Shown piece by piece: positions 49,610 through 57,984 of a stretch of DNA of 64,000 bases. Position numbers and translations under genes: made by a program. Each line of letters starts with the position of its first letter. Position 1 is the first letter of the stretch. This DNA comes from UBA4923 sp964486135 (lineage in GTDB: Bacteria > Bacillota > Clostridia > Saccharofermentanales > DTU023), in contig CAZAKT010000002.1 in assembly GCA_964486135.1 (NCBI GenBank), positions 22,085-86,084 on the forward strand, given 5' to 3'. The notes under the pieces are model-generated. The model had not been told where the DNA came from. It did not search any database and worked only from the letters and a program-made list of their open reading frames with translations.

Positions 49610-51682
49610 ATGAAATTAACGACGGATATGATCAGGAATATCACCGTGATGGGTCATGGCGGCGTCGGCAAAACAGCCTTTGTCGAGGCCGCTCTCTATA
49701 ATGCCGGTGTCATCGACCGTATGGGCCGGTCAAATGAAGGCAATACCGTGACTGACTTTGACGCGGAGGAGATGCGCCGCGGCCTTTCAATCAGTACATC
49801 GGTTGCCTGGTGTGAATGGAAAAAACATAAGATCAACCTGATTGATACGCCGGGTGATTTCGATTTTCTCGGTGAACAGATCCTGGGGATGTTTGCCGGG
49901 GATACGGCCCTGATCGTCTTATCGGCCAAGGACGGACTGTCCGTCGGCGCCGAAAAAGCCGTCCGGAACGCTGGTGGCGCCAAGATTCCGGTCTCATTCT
50001 TCATCAACAGGATGGACGAACCGAATGCCGACTTTGAGAAAACTTTGAATGAATTACGGGAGGCCTACGGCCCCCGCGTGCTCCCCCTCAGCTTGCCAAT
50101 CCTGGATGACGGCAATATGACCGGGCTTGTCGATGTTATGGGAGGCAAGGCCTACAGTTTCTCCGGCAAGCGCGGTGAAATGAAGGAAAGGGAACTGCCG
50201 GAGGATCTGGTAGCCCGGATTGAAGCCTATAAGGAACAGATCAACGAGCAGATCGCGGAAAATGACGAGCAGCTCATGGAAAAGTACTTTGAAGGTGAGG
50301 CTTTTACGGCTCAGGAGGAAGCGGAGGGCATGCGGACAGCCATTACGGCAGGCTCCATCATGCCGGTTTTCATGGGTTCGGCCCAGGAAAATCTTGGCGT
50401 CTCTTTCACCTTGGATCTCTTTACCCGTTTCATGCCCACCCCTCTCGACGGGCACCCGGTGACCGCCGTCCGCCAGGACGGGGAGAAGCTGCTCCTGCGT
50501 TCGGAGAGCCAGGGCCCCCTTGCCGCCTTCGTCTTCAAGACCTTTGTTGACCCCTTTGTCGGCAGGATTTCCCTCTTCAGGGTCTTTTCGGGAAACTTCA
50601 AGGATGAGGGCACTGTCTACAACGGCAACCAGGAGAAGGACGAACGCCTGATCGGTCTCAACTTCCAGACCGGCAAGAAACAGTTGCCGACCGAGGTCGT
50701 TATCGCCGGCGATATCGGCGCCATCGCCAAGCTGGACGATACGGTGACCCTGGATACCCTGACGACCAAGGAGTCACCCCTTATCATTGAAGCGCCCGAG
50801 ATGCCGGTCCCCTGCCTGACCCTGGCCATTTCCCCGGTCAACAAGGGGGAGGAGGAGAAGATCATGCAGGGGCTTATCCGCCTCAAGGACGAGGACGTGA
50901 CCTTCGATATCGTCAACGATCCGGAGACCCGTCAGTTCCGCCTGTCCGGCCTTGGCGAAGTCCAGCTGGAGGTCATCTCATCAAGACTCAAATCGAAGTT
51001 CGGTGTTGAGGCCAGATTGAGTGAACCCCGCATCGCCTACCGGGAGACCATCCGCAAACGGGTGGAGGTCCAGGGCCGGCACAAGAAACAGACCGGAGGC
51101 CATGGCCAGTTCGGTGATGTCAAGATCGTTTTCGAGCCAGGTACTGAGGAAGGACTGGAGTTCGCCGAGGAGGTTTTCGGGGGCGCTGTGCCGAAGAACT
51201 ACTTCCCGGCTGTTGAAAAAGGCCTCCTGGAAGCTATCCCGGAAGGTGTCCTGGCGGGCTACCCCGTGGTCAATTTGAAGGCGACCCTGATCGATGGGAG
51301 CTACCATCCGGTTGATTCAAACGAACTCTCCTTCAAGCTTGCCGCCCGACTTGCCTACCGGGCCGGCCTGCCTCAGGCCGACCCCGTATTGCTTGAGCCC
51401 ATTGACAAGCTCATGGTCCATATTCCTGACGATTTCCTGGGTGACATCATGGGGGATTTGAACAAGCGACGCGGCCGCATTCATGGCATCCACCCCGACA
51501 GTATCCCCGGCTACCAGATAGTGGAGGCGGAGGCACCCCGTGAGGAGATCGCCAAGTACGCGACGGATTTGAAGTCCATGACCCAGGGGCGGGGCTGGTT
51601 TACCCTTGAGTTTGTCCGCTATGACCAGGTACCGCAAAATATCGCGGACAAGATAATCGCCGCCGCGCAAAGCGAGGAGTAA
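49610..51682 (+). CDS. elongation factor G paralogue (EF-G2 type)
   Basis: 690 residues with all five EF-G domains. G1 GHGGVGKT (15-22), G3 DTPGDFDF, G4 NRMD (instead of NKMD). Domain IV contains the GRHKKQTGGHGQFGDV loop and domain V ends in RGRIHGIHPDS. The switch I element reads EEMRRGLSIST, whereas canonical translocase EF-G has REQERGITI; this and the stand-alone location away from rpsL/rpsG/tuf mark a paralogue. Such EF-G2 proteins bind ribosomes but their role (recycling, stress, antibiotic tolerance) is not settled. Not a TetM/TetO-type protection protein: it lacks their C-terminal extension. Confidence 0.88.
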   Translation: MKLTTDMIRNITVMGHGGVGKTAFVEAALYNAGVIDRMGRSNEGNTVTDFDAEEMRRGLSISTSVAWCEWKKHKINLIDTPGDFDFLGEQILGMFAGDTALIVLSAKDGLSVGAEKAVRNAGGAKIPVSFFINRMDEPNADFEKTLNELREAYGPRVLPLSLPILDDGNMTGLVDVMGGKAYSFSGKRGEMKERELPEDLVARIEAYKEQINEQIAENDEQLMEKYFEGEAFTAQEEAEGMRTAITAGSIMPVFMGSAQENLGVSFTLDLFTRFMPTPLDGHPVTAVRQDGEKLLLRSESQGPLAAFVFKTFVDPFVGRISLFRVFSGNFKDEGTVYNGNQEKDERLIGLNFQTGKKQLPTEVVIAGDIGAIAKLDDTVTLDTLTTKESPLIIEAPEMPVPCLTLAISPVNKGEEEKIMQGLIRLKDEDVTFDIVNDPETRQFRLSGLGEVQLEVISSRLKSKFGVEARLSEPRIAYRETIRKRVEVQGRHKKQTGGHGQFGDVKIVFEPGTEEGLEFAEEVFGGAVPKNYFPAVEKGLLEAIPEGVLAGYPVVNLKATLIDGSYHPVDSNELSFKLAARLAYRAGLPQADPVLLEPIDKLMVHIPDDFLGDIMGDLNKRRGRIHGIHPDSIPGYQIVEAEAPREEIAKYATDLKSMTQGRGWFTLEFVRYDQVPQNIADKIIAAAQSEE

Positions 51683-51730
51683 TCAGGGATCAATCAAGGC
51701 GGTTGTTGGCCTTGAGAGACAGGAAGGCAC

Positions 51731-53101
51731 ATGGTTAGCCGAACGGTCGCGCAATTGTCAGTATACGTCGTCACACCGGGCCCTTCAGTGGTCGGCGCGT
51801 CGATACTTTCGGCAGCCTGCCTCCTCCTCTTTGGACTGGTCACGGCCTTTGGCAAGGCCATCCGGCTCCTGCCCCAGGGGAAGGCGGAAGATCCGGCAGA
51901 GCCTGGCGGCGTCAGGGAGCAAAGGCTCCTCCGCCAGCTGAGTGAGGGGACGGGACTGACACGGGGGATTGTCATGACGCAGACAGTCCTGGGGGCTGTC
52001 TACCTGCTCTGGGGCGCTTTCACGACCATCCCCGCGATCCTGGGCCTGATCGGGCCAGGGACAGGGGCTGGCCTGGTCCTGTCCGCTATCGGCCTCTCCC
52101 TCCTCTATCTTTTTTTACTCCTTGTCTTTGGATTGGAAATCCCCAAACGTGTGGCCGGGGGCAAGGAGGGGGTGTTCGCGAAACGCGTCTGGTTTTTTAT
52201 GGCACCCCTGATGGCCTTGGCCCGCGGTCTTGACCGGCTGGTGGGCGCCCTGAGCCGGGTCCTGCTCAAGCTCTTCCGAATCCGTGAAATCGAGGAGCCG
52301 GAGCTGGCACCCACGGAGGAGGAGTTCTTGCAGATGCTGGAAGCCGGCCATGCCAGGGGGGCCATTGAGGATGATAACCGGGAATTGATCGCCAACCTCT
52401 TCAAGTTTGACGACAAGATTGCCGGAGATATCATGACCCACCGGACGGAAATCGAGGCCCTCCCCATCGAGGCGGATCTGGCTGAAACCATGACCTTTTT
52501 GCACGATACCCGCTACACGCGTTTCCCGGTTTTCAGGGGATCCGTCGACAATGTCATCGGTGTCTTCCATGTAAAAGACCTGCTTTTTTACCGGGAACAG
52601 GCAGAGGAGGGGGAGGCTTTCTCCCTGGCCGACATCATGAGGCCAGCCTGGTTTACGCCGGAGACCAGGAACATCAGTGACCTCTTCCGCGAGATGCAGC
52701 AAAACCACACTCAGATGGCCATTGTCATCGATGAGTACGGGGGGACGGCCGGCCTTTTGACCATCGAGGACCTGGTCGAGCAAATTGTAGGCAGCATTGA
52801 GGACGAGTACGACGAGGCGGAACAGGAAATGATCGAGATCGCCCCTGACACCTGGCTGGTAGACGGCACCTGCCCGGTTGACGAATTGGCCAGGATCACC
52901 GGTGTCCCCCTTGGTGATGATGACTATGACACAGTGGCCGGCTTGATCATTGAATTGCTGGACCGGATCCCCGAGGAGCATGAACGCCCCGTGGTACGCT
53001 ACGGTCCCTTGACCTTCCATGTCCTGACCGTATCGGACAACCGTATTGTCAGGATCAGGGTGGTCCGTGAGGACCGGCCGACGGAGGAAAGGGATGACTA
53101 G
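51731..53101 (+). CDS. CorC/HlyC-type CBS-domain membrane protein (hemolysin family)
   Basis: 456 residues. The N-terminal CNNM/DUF21-like membrane part has about four helices (1-165), with a shortened, Gly/Ala-rich first segment. A CBS pair follows (about 215-340; DIMTHRTEIEALPIEADLAE and MAIVIDEYGGTAGLLTIEDLVEQIVGSI), then a CorC_HlyC transporter-associated domain (370-450; WLVDGTCPVDELARITGVPL and TVAGLIIELLDRIPEEHE). Probably exports or regulates Mg2+ or another divalent cation; 'hemolysin' is only a historical name. With mgtE it is the second Mg2+-linked gene in the window. The 3' end overlaps the HAD gene by 8 nt. Confidence 0.9.
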   Translation: MVSRTVAQLSVYVVTPGPSVVGASILSAACLLLFGLVTAFGKAIRLLPQGKAEDPAEPGGVREQRLLRQLSEGTGLTRGIVMTQTVLGAVYLLWGAFTTIPAILGLIGPGTGAGLVLSAIGLSLLYLFLLLVFGLEIPKRVAGGKEGVFAKRVWFFMAPLMALARGLDRLVGALSRVLLKLFRIREIEEPELAPTEEEFLQMLEAGHARGAIEDDNRELIANLFKFDDKIAGDIMTHRTEIEALPIEADLAETMTFLHDTRYTRFPVFRGSVDNVIGVFHVKDLLFYREQAEEGEAFSLADIMRPAWFTPETRNISDLFREMQQNHTQMAIVIDEYGGTAGLLTIEDLVEQIVGSIEDEYDEAEQEMIEIAPDTWLVDGTCPVDELARITGVPLGDDDYDTVAGLIIELLDRIPEEHERPVVRYGPLTFHVLTVSDNRIVRIRVVREDRPTEERDD

Positions 53102-53768
53102 GGGGGAAGACAGGCGGCTTGGGGTATCGGCCGTCCTCTTTGACATTGACGGTACCCTGATCAATACCATCCCCCTGATCATGGACTCCCACCGCCACAC
53201 CTTCAAGAAAATCCTGGGCTGGGTCCCCCCGGATGAGGAGCTGCTCGCGACCATAGGTGAGCCTCTTGTCACCACTTTTGACCGTTATAGCGAACAGGGG
53301 GATCTTCTCCTGGAAGAATATATCGACTGGAGTGTCCCGCGGACGGCGACCCACAGCGAATTATTCGAAGGCGTGGTTCCCATGCTTGAAGGGCTGAGGG
53401 ATGCCGGCTTTCTGACCGGCGTCGTAACCTCCAGGCGCTGTGAGGGCTTGAAGGTCTGTCTTGAAGCCTTCGGGCTGACCCAGCTTTTTGATGTCCTGGT
53501 CTGCGCGGAGGATACCGATCTCCATAAACCCCATCCCGCCCCCCTCCTGCTGGCCATGGAAAGGCTTGGCCTGACCCGGCCCGACCAGGTCCTTTATGTG
53601 GGTGATACCCTGGGTGATCTCGAGAGCGCCCTTGGCGCGGGCAGTCATTTTGCCGCGGTCAAGTGGACAGCCATGGACAAGGAGGCCATAGACCGTATGA
53701 GGCCGGACTTTTGGCTGGAGAGCAGTCTGGACCTGCCGGACAAGCTGTCTTTTATCGAACCGGCCTGA
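53094..53768 (+). CDS. HAD-superfamily phosphatase (PpaX/Gph-like)
   Basis: 224 residues from ATG 53094, preceded by ACGGAGGAAAGGG within the corC gene. HAD motifs: I VLFDIDGTLINT, II VVTSRR, III-region LHKPHPAPLL with Lys, IV YVGDTLGDLESALGAGS; a C1-type helical cap lies between I and II. The family includes pyrophosphatase PpaX and phosphoglycolate phosphatase. It is also a candidate for the missing phosphoserine phosphatase of this region, although nothing in the sequence specifies that. Coupled to the corC-type gene. Confidence 0.88.
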   Translation: MTRGEDRRLGVSAVLFDIDGTLINTIPLIMDSHRHTFKKILGWVPPDEELLATIGEPLVTTFDRYSEQGDLLLEEYIDWSVPRTATHSELFEGVVPMLEGLRDAGFLTGVVTSRRCEGLKVCLEAFGLTQLFDVLVCAEDTDLHKPHPAPLLLAMERLGLTRPDQVLYVGDTLGDLESALGAGSHFAAVKWTAMDKEAIDRMRPDFWLESSLDLPDKLSFIEPA

Positions 53769-53787
53769 GCGGGGGGACAGGTTTTTA

Positions 53788-53852
53788 ATCAAGGGCCTTT
53801 GTGCTAAACTTTCCTACGCGTACATCAAATGAATCGCGACACAACCCTTGAT
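53788..53852 (+). promoter_or_regulatory. PpiC gene promoter region with flanking inverted repeat
   Basis: Extended -10 TGCTAAACT (53802-53810) lies between the arms of an inverted repeat ATCAAGGG (53788-53795) and CCCTTGAT (53845-53852). Further down, GGCAGGGACCTGCC forms a small hairpin in the transcript leader before ATG 53909. Possible operator and leader structure, by motif only. Confidence 0.35.
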
Positions 53853-53908
53853 GGCCAGGGGCAGGGACCTGCCGGCCCCGGTTTCTTTGAGGAAGAAAAG
53901 GTATAGAT

Positions 53909-55519
53909 ATGAGCAAGAATGACAAGTCGGAGTGGAAGCACGAGGTTGCCCGGGCGGAACGCAAGTCGCGCCTGGCCCGCATGAAGGGGACGGACGGATA
54001 TAAGAAGAAGATTGACTCGCATACCGTCTGGAAAAAGGTGACCCTGTCCATCCTGGCTGTGGTGCTGGTTTTAGCGATCCTGGTCTGGATCGTCGCGGCG
54101 GGTGGGATCCTGACCAAGTCGATCAGCGCCATGACAATCGCGGGCCGTAAACTGACCGCCGCCGAGCTCAATATGGTTATAGGGAATATGACGGCATCCG
54201 AGCAGTATGGTCTGGCCTTTACGGAGGAATTTCAGGAAATCCTGGACCAGCCCTCGCAGCTGACGGAGGGTGGCACGGTGCGGGAGGACATCATCAACCA
54301 GATGATACCGGGCGCGGTCTTTATGTACGCGGCCCTGAGCGAGATCGAAAAGGAGCAGTTTGTACCGGATGAGGATGAGGCTGCCGAAATTGAAAAGAAT
54401 GTGGAAGCGCTGAAAAGCCAGTTTGCCGAGATGGCCACAACGAGCGGCCTCAGTGTCAACAGCCTGGTCAAGATGTACTATGGACCGGGCGTGACCATCC
54501 GCATGGTTGAACGCGACCTCCGCAATGCCATGATCATTAATTTCTACGAGGACCGGATCCGTGAGCAGGCGGATGTATCTGACGAAAAGCTTGAAGCCTT
54601 CTACCAGGAAAACAAGGACAGCCTCGATCTATTTTCCTACAAGGCCTACAGCTTTGAGCCGGACCTGGCCGAAGACGCGACAGACGATGAGAAGGCCAAG
54701 GCGCTCGATCAGCTGGAGAAGAAGGCAGACCAGGCCCTCCTGGACCTGGGAGAGCTCGGCTTCCAGGAGGCTGTCATGAAGCAGCTCTCCGAGGAAGAAG
54801 CGGCGGCCCTCGAGGAAGATCCCGATTCCCTGGTTTTCAAGAAGGAGAGGCCAGCGGCTATCAGTTCAGCCATCTACGATTTTGTCAAGGAGGCCGATGT
54901 CAAGCCAGGCGACGCCACGGTCATCCGGGGCACTGCCACGGTCACCCTGGTGGAGTTCACGGGCCGTAGCCGGGACAAGTTCGAACCCTACACCGTCCGC
55001 CACATCCTTATCTCCGACAGTTCAAGCGACGAGGAGTCGGCCAAGACCGATGCGGAGCTGAAAGAGGAAGCCCAGAAGGTCCTGGACGAGTTTCTGGCAG
55101 GCGACCGGTCCGAGGAGCTCTTCGTCAAGATGGTTGTCGCCTACAGCAAGGATTCGGGCAGTGTGGCCAGTGGAGGCCTCTACACGGACGTGGCCTCAGG
55201 TAGCATGGTGGCCGAATTCGAAAAATGGTCTTCGGAGGACGGCCGTAAGAAGGGCGATACGGGGATCATCAAGACGAGCTATGGCTACCACATCATGTAT
55301 TTTATTGGCACTTCAGGTGAAGCTGAATTGCCTGGCAAGATCCGGGCAAGTCTCAAGGAAATCCATCTGGCCGATTGGATCGAGCGGGTCTCGGAAGAAG
55401 CCGAGGTCACGCGCCACCCCTTTGGCATGAAATTTGTCGGGAAATTGAATTTCTTCGACGCCCTCCTGGGATCGCCGCCCCGGGAGCCGGAAGCTACTGT
55501 TCCCCAACTCGAATCCTGA
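53909..55519 (+). CDS. membrane-anchored PpiC/SurA-type peptidyl-prolyl isomerase
   Basis: 536 residues. The basic cytosolic N-terminus (1-45) is followed by one membrane helix (46-68, VTLSILAVVLVLAILVWIV); there is no lipobox, so it is a signal-anchored PrsA/PpiD analogue. A SurA-N-like helical chaperone domain (about 75-260) is interrupted by an acidic insertion. A parvulin domain (about 355-480) has TVRHILISDSSSDEESAK, VVAYSKDSGSVASGGLYTD and GIIKTSYGYHIMYF. It helps fold exported proteins on the outer side of the membrane. Monocistronic, closed by a strong terminator shared with the convergent operon. Confidence 0.9.
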   Translation: MSKNDKSEWKHEVARAERKSRLARMKGTDGYKKKIDSHTVWKKVTLSILAVVLVLAILVWIVAAGGILTKSISAMTIAGRKLTAAELNMVIGNMTASEQYGLAFTEEFQEILDQPSQLTEGGTVREDIINQMIPGAVFMYAALSEIEKEQFVPDEDEAAEIEKNVEALKSQFAEMATTSGLSVNSLVKMYYGPGVTIRMVERDLRNAMIINFYEDRIREQADVSDEKLEAFYQENKDSLDLFSYKAYSFEPDLAEDATDDEKAKALDQLEKKADQALLDLGELGFQEAVMKQLSEEEAAALEEDPDSLVFKKERPAAISSAIYDFVKEADVKPGDATVIRGTATVTLVEFTGRSRDKFEPYTVRHILISDSSSDEESAKTDAELKEEAQKVLDEFLAGDRSEELFVKMVVAYSKDSGSVASGGLYTDVASGSMVAEFEKWSSEDGRKKGDTGIIKTSYGYHIMYFIGTSGEAELPGKIRASLKEIHLADWIERVSEEAEVTRHPFGMKFVGKLNFFDALLGSPPREPEATVPQLES

Positions 55520-55536
55520 TAGAAACCGGGTTGTCA

Positions 55537-55576
55537 AAAAAGGAGCTGTCTCAGGAAGAGGAGGCAGCTCCTTTTT
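55537..55576. terminator. bidirectional intrinsic terminator
   Basis: Sixteen-base arms AAAAAGGAGCTGTCTC (55537-55552) and GAGGCAGCTCCTTTTT (55561-55576) with a single G-T pair and an 8-nt loop. T runs follow on both strands, so it ends the PpiC gene from the left and the murT–gatD pair from the right, overlapping the last bases of the GatD-like gene. Confidence 0.92.
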
Positions 55577-56366
55577 ATTTGCCCTTTATGTCTTCCGTCT
55601 CCACCAGGCCCAGGATCTGGTCGACTTTTTGCCTGTAATCCTGGATCAGGGGGGACAGTCGTCTTTTTTTATCGAAAGTTCTGGAAAAATCGGAAAGTCG
55701 GATGGCCTGGGCGCTAATCAGCTCCTCCTCGAAGGGCAGAGGGCCCTTGAAGCCAACTTTTTTGAAGAGCCAGCTTGTGAAAGCGGGGTTCAGGATCAGG
55801 AAGGGGCCCAGGAGGCTGGTAGCAAAAAAATTCCTGTCCTGGATTCCCTCCGTCCGGATAGCCGGGTTCATGCCGGAGCCATGCTCCACTGTGAGGAAGG
55901 GGAAGGCGCTGGCGTCCCCTGTGTGGGTAGTGAATTGTGAGCGGAAACCAATGACCGGCATTTCATTGAAACTGGCCAGGAGGATTTGGTTTTCCCTGTC
56001 GTAGCGGCGGCAGAAGCTATCGAAAGGGTAGAGGCCGAGCGCCTCCACGGTCTCCTCATCCTGGTAGCGGATGGTCCGGCCGACCAGATCGAGGGCATTG
56101 CCGGTGAAGAAAAAAACCGTCCCCTTCCGGATGCTCTCTTCGAACCGGTCACGGTGACCCCGCCAGAGGTCAAGGACCAATCTCTGCGTCCCCTCCGTCA
56201 TAGGCCCCATATAGACGAAATCGATACCGCCGTCAAAAAAGGCGGGCAGGTTGGGGAAGGTTGTCCTGACAAGTCTCTCCTCGCCGAAGCTTTGCTCCAG
56301 CAACTGCTGGCTGCCGTGCTCACCGAGGAGGTTGGCCAATTCGCCGTAGAGGATTTCAATCTTCAT
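55575..56366 (-). CDS. GatD-like glutamine amidotransferase homologue lacking catalytic residues
   Basis: 263 residues, coupled to murT by a 4-nt overlap (ATGA), the usual place of gatD. GatD normally supplies ammonia from glutamine to MurT for amidation of D-Glu in lipid II. The fold can be followed (ILYGELANLLGEHGSQQLLEQ, FVYMGPMTEGTQ, EALGLYPFDSF, PVIGFRSQF, LLGPFLILNP). However, the nucleophile motif (CGGYQFLG in S. aureus GatD) reads FFFTGNALDLVG (85-96) with no Cys, and the catalytic His of YLHGP is Leu186 in SLLGP. The only Cys is Cys119, elsewhere. So it is probably catalytically dead as a glutaminase and may be structural, or use another chemistry. Confidence 0.85.
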   Translation of the reverse strand: MKIEILYGELANLLGEHGSQQLLEQSFGEERLVRTTFPNLPAFFDGGIDFVYMGPMTEGTQRLVLDLWRGHRDRFEESIRKGTVFFFTGNALDLVGRTIRYQDEETVEALGLYPFDSFCRRYDRENQILLASFNEMPVIGFRSQFTTHTGDASAFPFLTVEHGSGMNPAIRTEGIQDRNFFATSLLGPFLILNPAFTSWLFKKVGFKGPLPFEEELISAQAIRLSDFSRTFDKKRRLSPLIQDYRQKVDQILGLVETEDIKGK

Positions 56367-57775
56367 AGGGATACCCCGGTCTCCGCCCTTGCGATGGAGG
56401 CGGCAAGCTCGCGTGAATAAGCTTCGGAATAGAGTTCGTAGAGGATGGCGATGGTTTCGGGCCCCTCCGTCCTCAGGAGAAGATCCGCTGCTTTTTCCTT
56501 GTCACGGCAGGTAAAGATCTTCCCACCCGGGACGCCGGCGAAGAGCAGGGCCAGGCGAATATCGGCCGCCCGCTGCCCCCCTACGATGATGCGCTTAATC
56601 CGGGGATCCGAGAGGATAGCCAGGTCCGCGTCATAGAGCCAGGCCGAATTGTCCTCCTCGCTCATCTTTTCGACGCTGGTATCGACCAGGAGAAGGAACT
56701 GCTTGTCTCCGGGAAGTTTCCCCAGGGCTTCAAGGACACGACTGACCGCGATCGGATTCTTGCCCTTGGCCAGCATCCGGTAGATGGTCTTCTTGCCGGC
56801 CAGGGTAACTTCCTTCCGGGACTTTCCGATAGGGAGGCCCCGGAGGGCCTGGGCGATGGCGGAAGCCTCATAGCCCAGGGTCCGGTACAGGGTGACGGCA
56901 GCCAATACATTGTAAAGATCCAGGATATTTTCCCCACCGAAGGGATAAGTCTCCCTTGTATCACCCGCCTCCTTGTCCCGCCGGCTAAGGGTGAAGTCGG
57001 AAGCAGTCAGTTCCACGACCTCGTAGTCAGGCATAAGTGAACGCCAGCCGCAATTTTCGCAATGGGAGCGTCCGATGTGATGGTAGCGGATAAAGGAGTC
57101 GGTCAAGGGATGATGGCAGTTGGGACAAAGGACTACGTCCCGGATCAGATTGGCGGTAAGGGCCGGTTCACCGGCAAGTCTGGCGATGCCGAAGGAGCTA
57201 TGGGGCCGGCCGGGCGCCAGTTGTTGGGACAGGAGGTCGTCGGCGTTGAGAATCAAATGGGTGGCGGGATCGATCATCCGGTCCAGGACGCCGAAGATAA
57301 ATTCACCGTGGGCATTCCGGAGGTAGGACTCACGAAAGAGATTGGTGACCAGGAGATAGTCCGGCCGCAGGCTTTTGAAAACCACCCGGGTAATCCGCTC
57401 GTCAATCTCCAGGATAGCCAGTTCCTTCTTCTTCCTCCCCGTCAGGGTCGTCGCGTCCAGCAAGGCCGTGATGATACCCTCTTCGATGTTGCTGCCATAG
57501 GCGTTGTGGGCGAAGGAGAGGCCGAACCGGCCTGCCAGGTCGGCGGCCAGGTTGGCCACAGTTGTCTTGCCATTGGTGCCGGTGACAGCGATTATGCGGT
57601 CGGGTTTTTCCAGGCGGTCCAGGAAGTCCGGGCAGAGCCTCTTGGCCAGCTGGCCGGGGAAATGAGTCGCCTTCCGGCGGAGTAGCTTCATGACGGCGCG
57701 GGTAGCGCGTACCAACAGAATGCTAGCGATGAAACGGGGGGAGCGTTTATGATTCACGCTTTTCTCTTTTCTCAT
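56363..57775 (-). CDS. murT: MurT-type Mur ligase (lipid II isoglutaminyl synthase subunit)
   Basis: 470 residues. Mur-ligase ATP loop VTGTNGKTT (about 64-72), the central domain with NADDLLSQQL and a four-Cys zinc ribbon CPNCHHPL...HCENCG (about 216-243) that is specific to MurT, and the C-terminal DUF1727-like domain with DNSAWLYDADL near the catalytic Asp region. It activates the alpha-carboxylate of D-Glu in lipid II for amidation. ATG 57775 has only a weak ribosome site; GTG 57757 preceded by GAGAAAAGAGAAAAGC is an alternative. Divergent from rpoB across 209 nt. Confidence 0.92.
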   Translation of the reverse strand: MRKEKSVNHKRSPRFIASILLVRATRAVMKLLRRKATHFPGQLAKRLCPDFLDRLEKPDRIIAVTGTNGKTTVANLAADLAGRFGLSFAHNAYGSNIEEGIITALLDATTLTGRKKKELAILEIDERITRVVFKSLRPDYLLVTNLFRESYLRNAHGEFIFGVLDRMIDPATHLILNADDLLSQQLAPGRPHSSFGIARLAGEPALTANLIRDVVLCPNCHHPLTDSFIRYHHIGRSHCENCGWRSLMPDYEVVELTASDFTLSRRDKEAGDTRETYPFGGENILDLYNVLAAVTLYRTLGYEASAIAQALRGLPIGKSRKEVTLAGKKTIYRMLAKGKNPIAVSRVLEALGKLPGDKQFLLLVDTSVEKMSEEDNSAWLYDADLAILSDPRIKRIIVGGQRAADIRLALLFAGVPGGKIFTCRDKEKAADLLLRTEGPETIAILYELYSEAYSRELAASIARAETGVSL

Positions 57776-57791
57776 CCAAATAAAAAAGCTA

Positions 57792-57820
57792 TTGACTCAA
57801 AAATCATAGCGTGCTAGAAT
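57792..57820 (+). promoter_or_regulatory. rpoBC promoter
   Basis: TTGACT (57792-57797), 17-nt spacer, TAGAAT (57815-57820) with a TGC extended -10. Near-consensus and at 17 nt spacing, with predicted start near 57827 and a leader of about 158 nt. The best promoter match in the window. Confidence 0.8.
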
Positions 57821-57889
57821 GATTTGATGTGTCGTCAGCGCCGCTTTTGCCTGCCTTTTACCACGAGAAGTCACGCTTTGTCCGGCCCG

Positions 57890-57944
57890 CGATGCTGTAA
57901 TTATATCATGCGATGAAGCATCGTCAAGACCGGATTGACGATGC
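57890..57944 (+). promoter_or_regulatory. rpoB leader with mutually exclusive hairpins
   Basis: GCATCGTCAA (57918-57927) pairs perfectly with TTGACGATGC (57935-57944), loop 7 nt. The same AGCATCG (57917-57923) can instead pair with the upstream CGATGCT (57890-57896). The alternative folds would compete in the transcript. No T run follows, so this is not a plain terminator. Confidence 0.5.
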
Positions 57945-57984
57945 GAGCGCAACTGAGCCGGTTCGATTTGTGAGGTGATCGCTG

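Noticed and set aside
49610..51682. Tet(M)-type ribosome protection protein
   Set aside because: It has the EF-G domain IV loop GGHGQFGDV and lacks the C-terminal helix and typical N-terminal sequence of Tet(M)/Tet(O).
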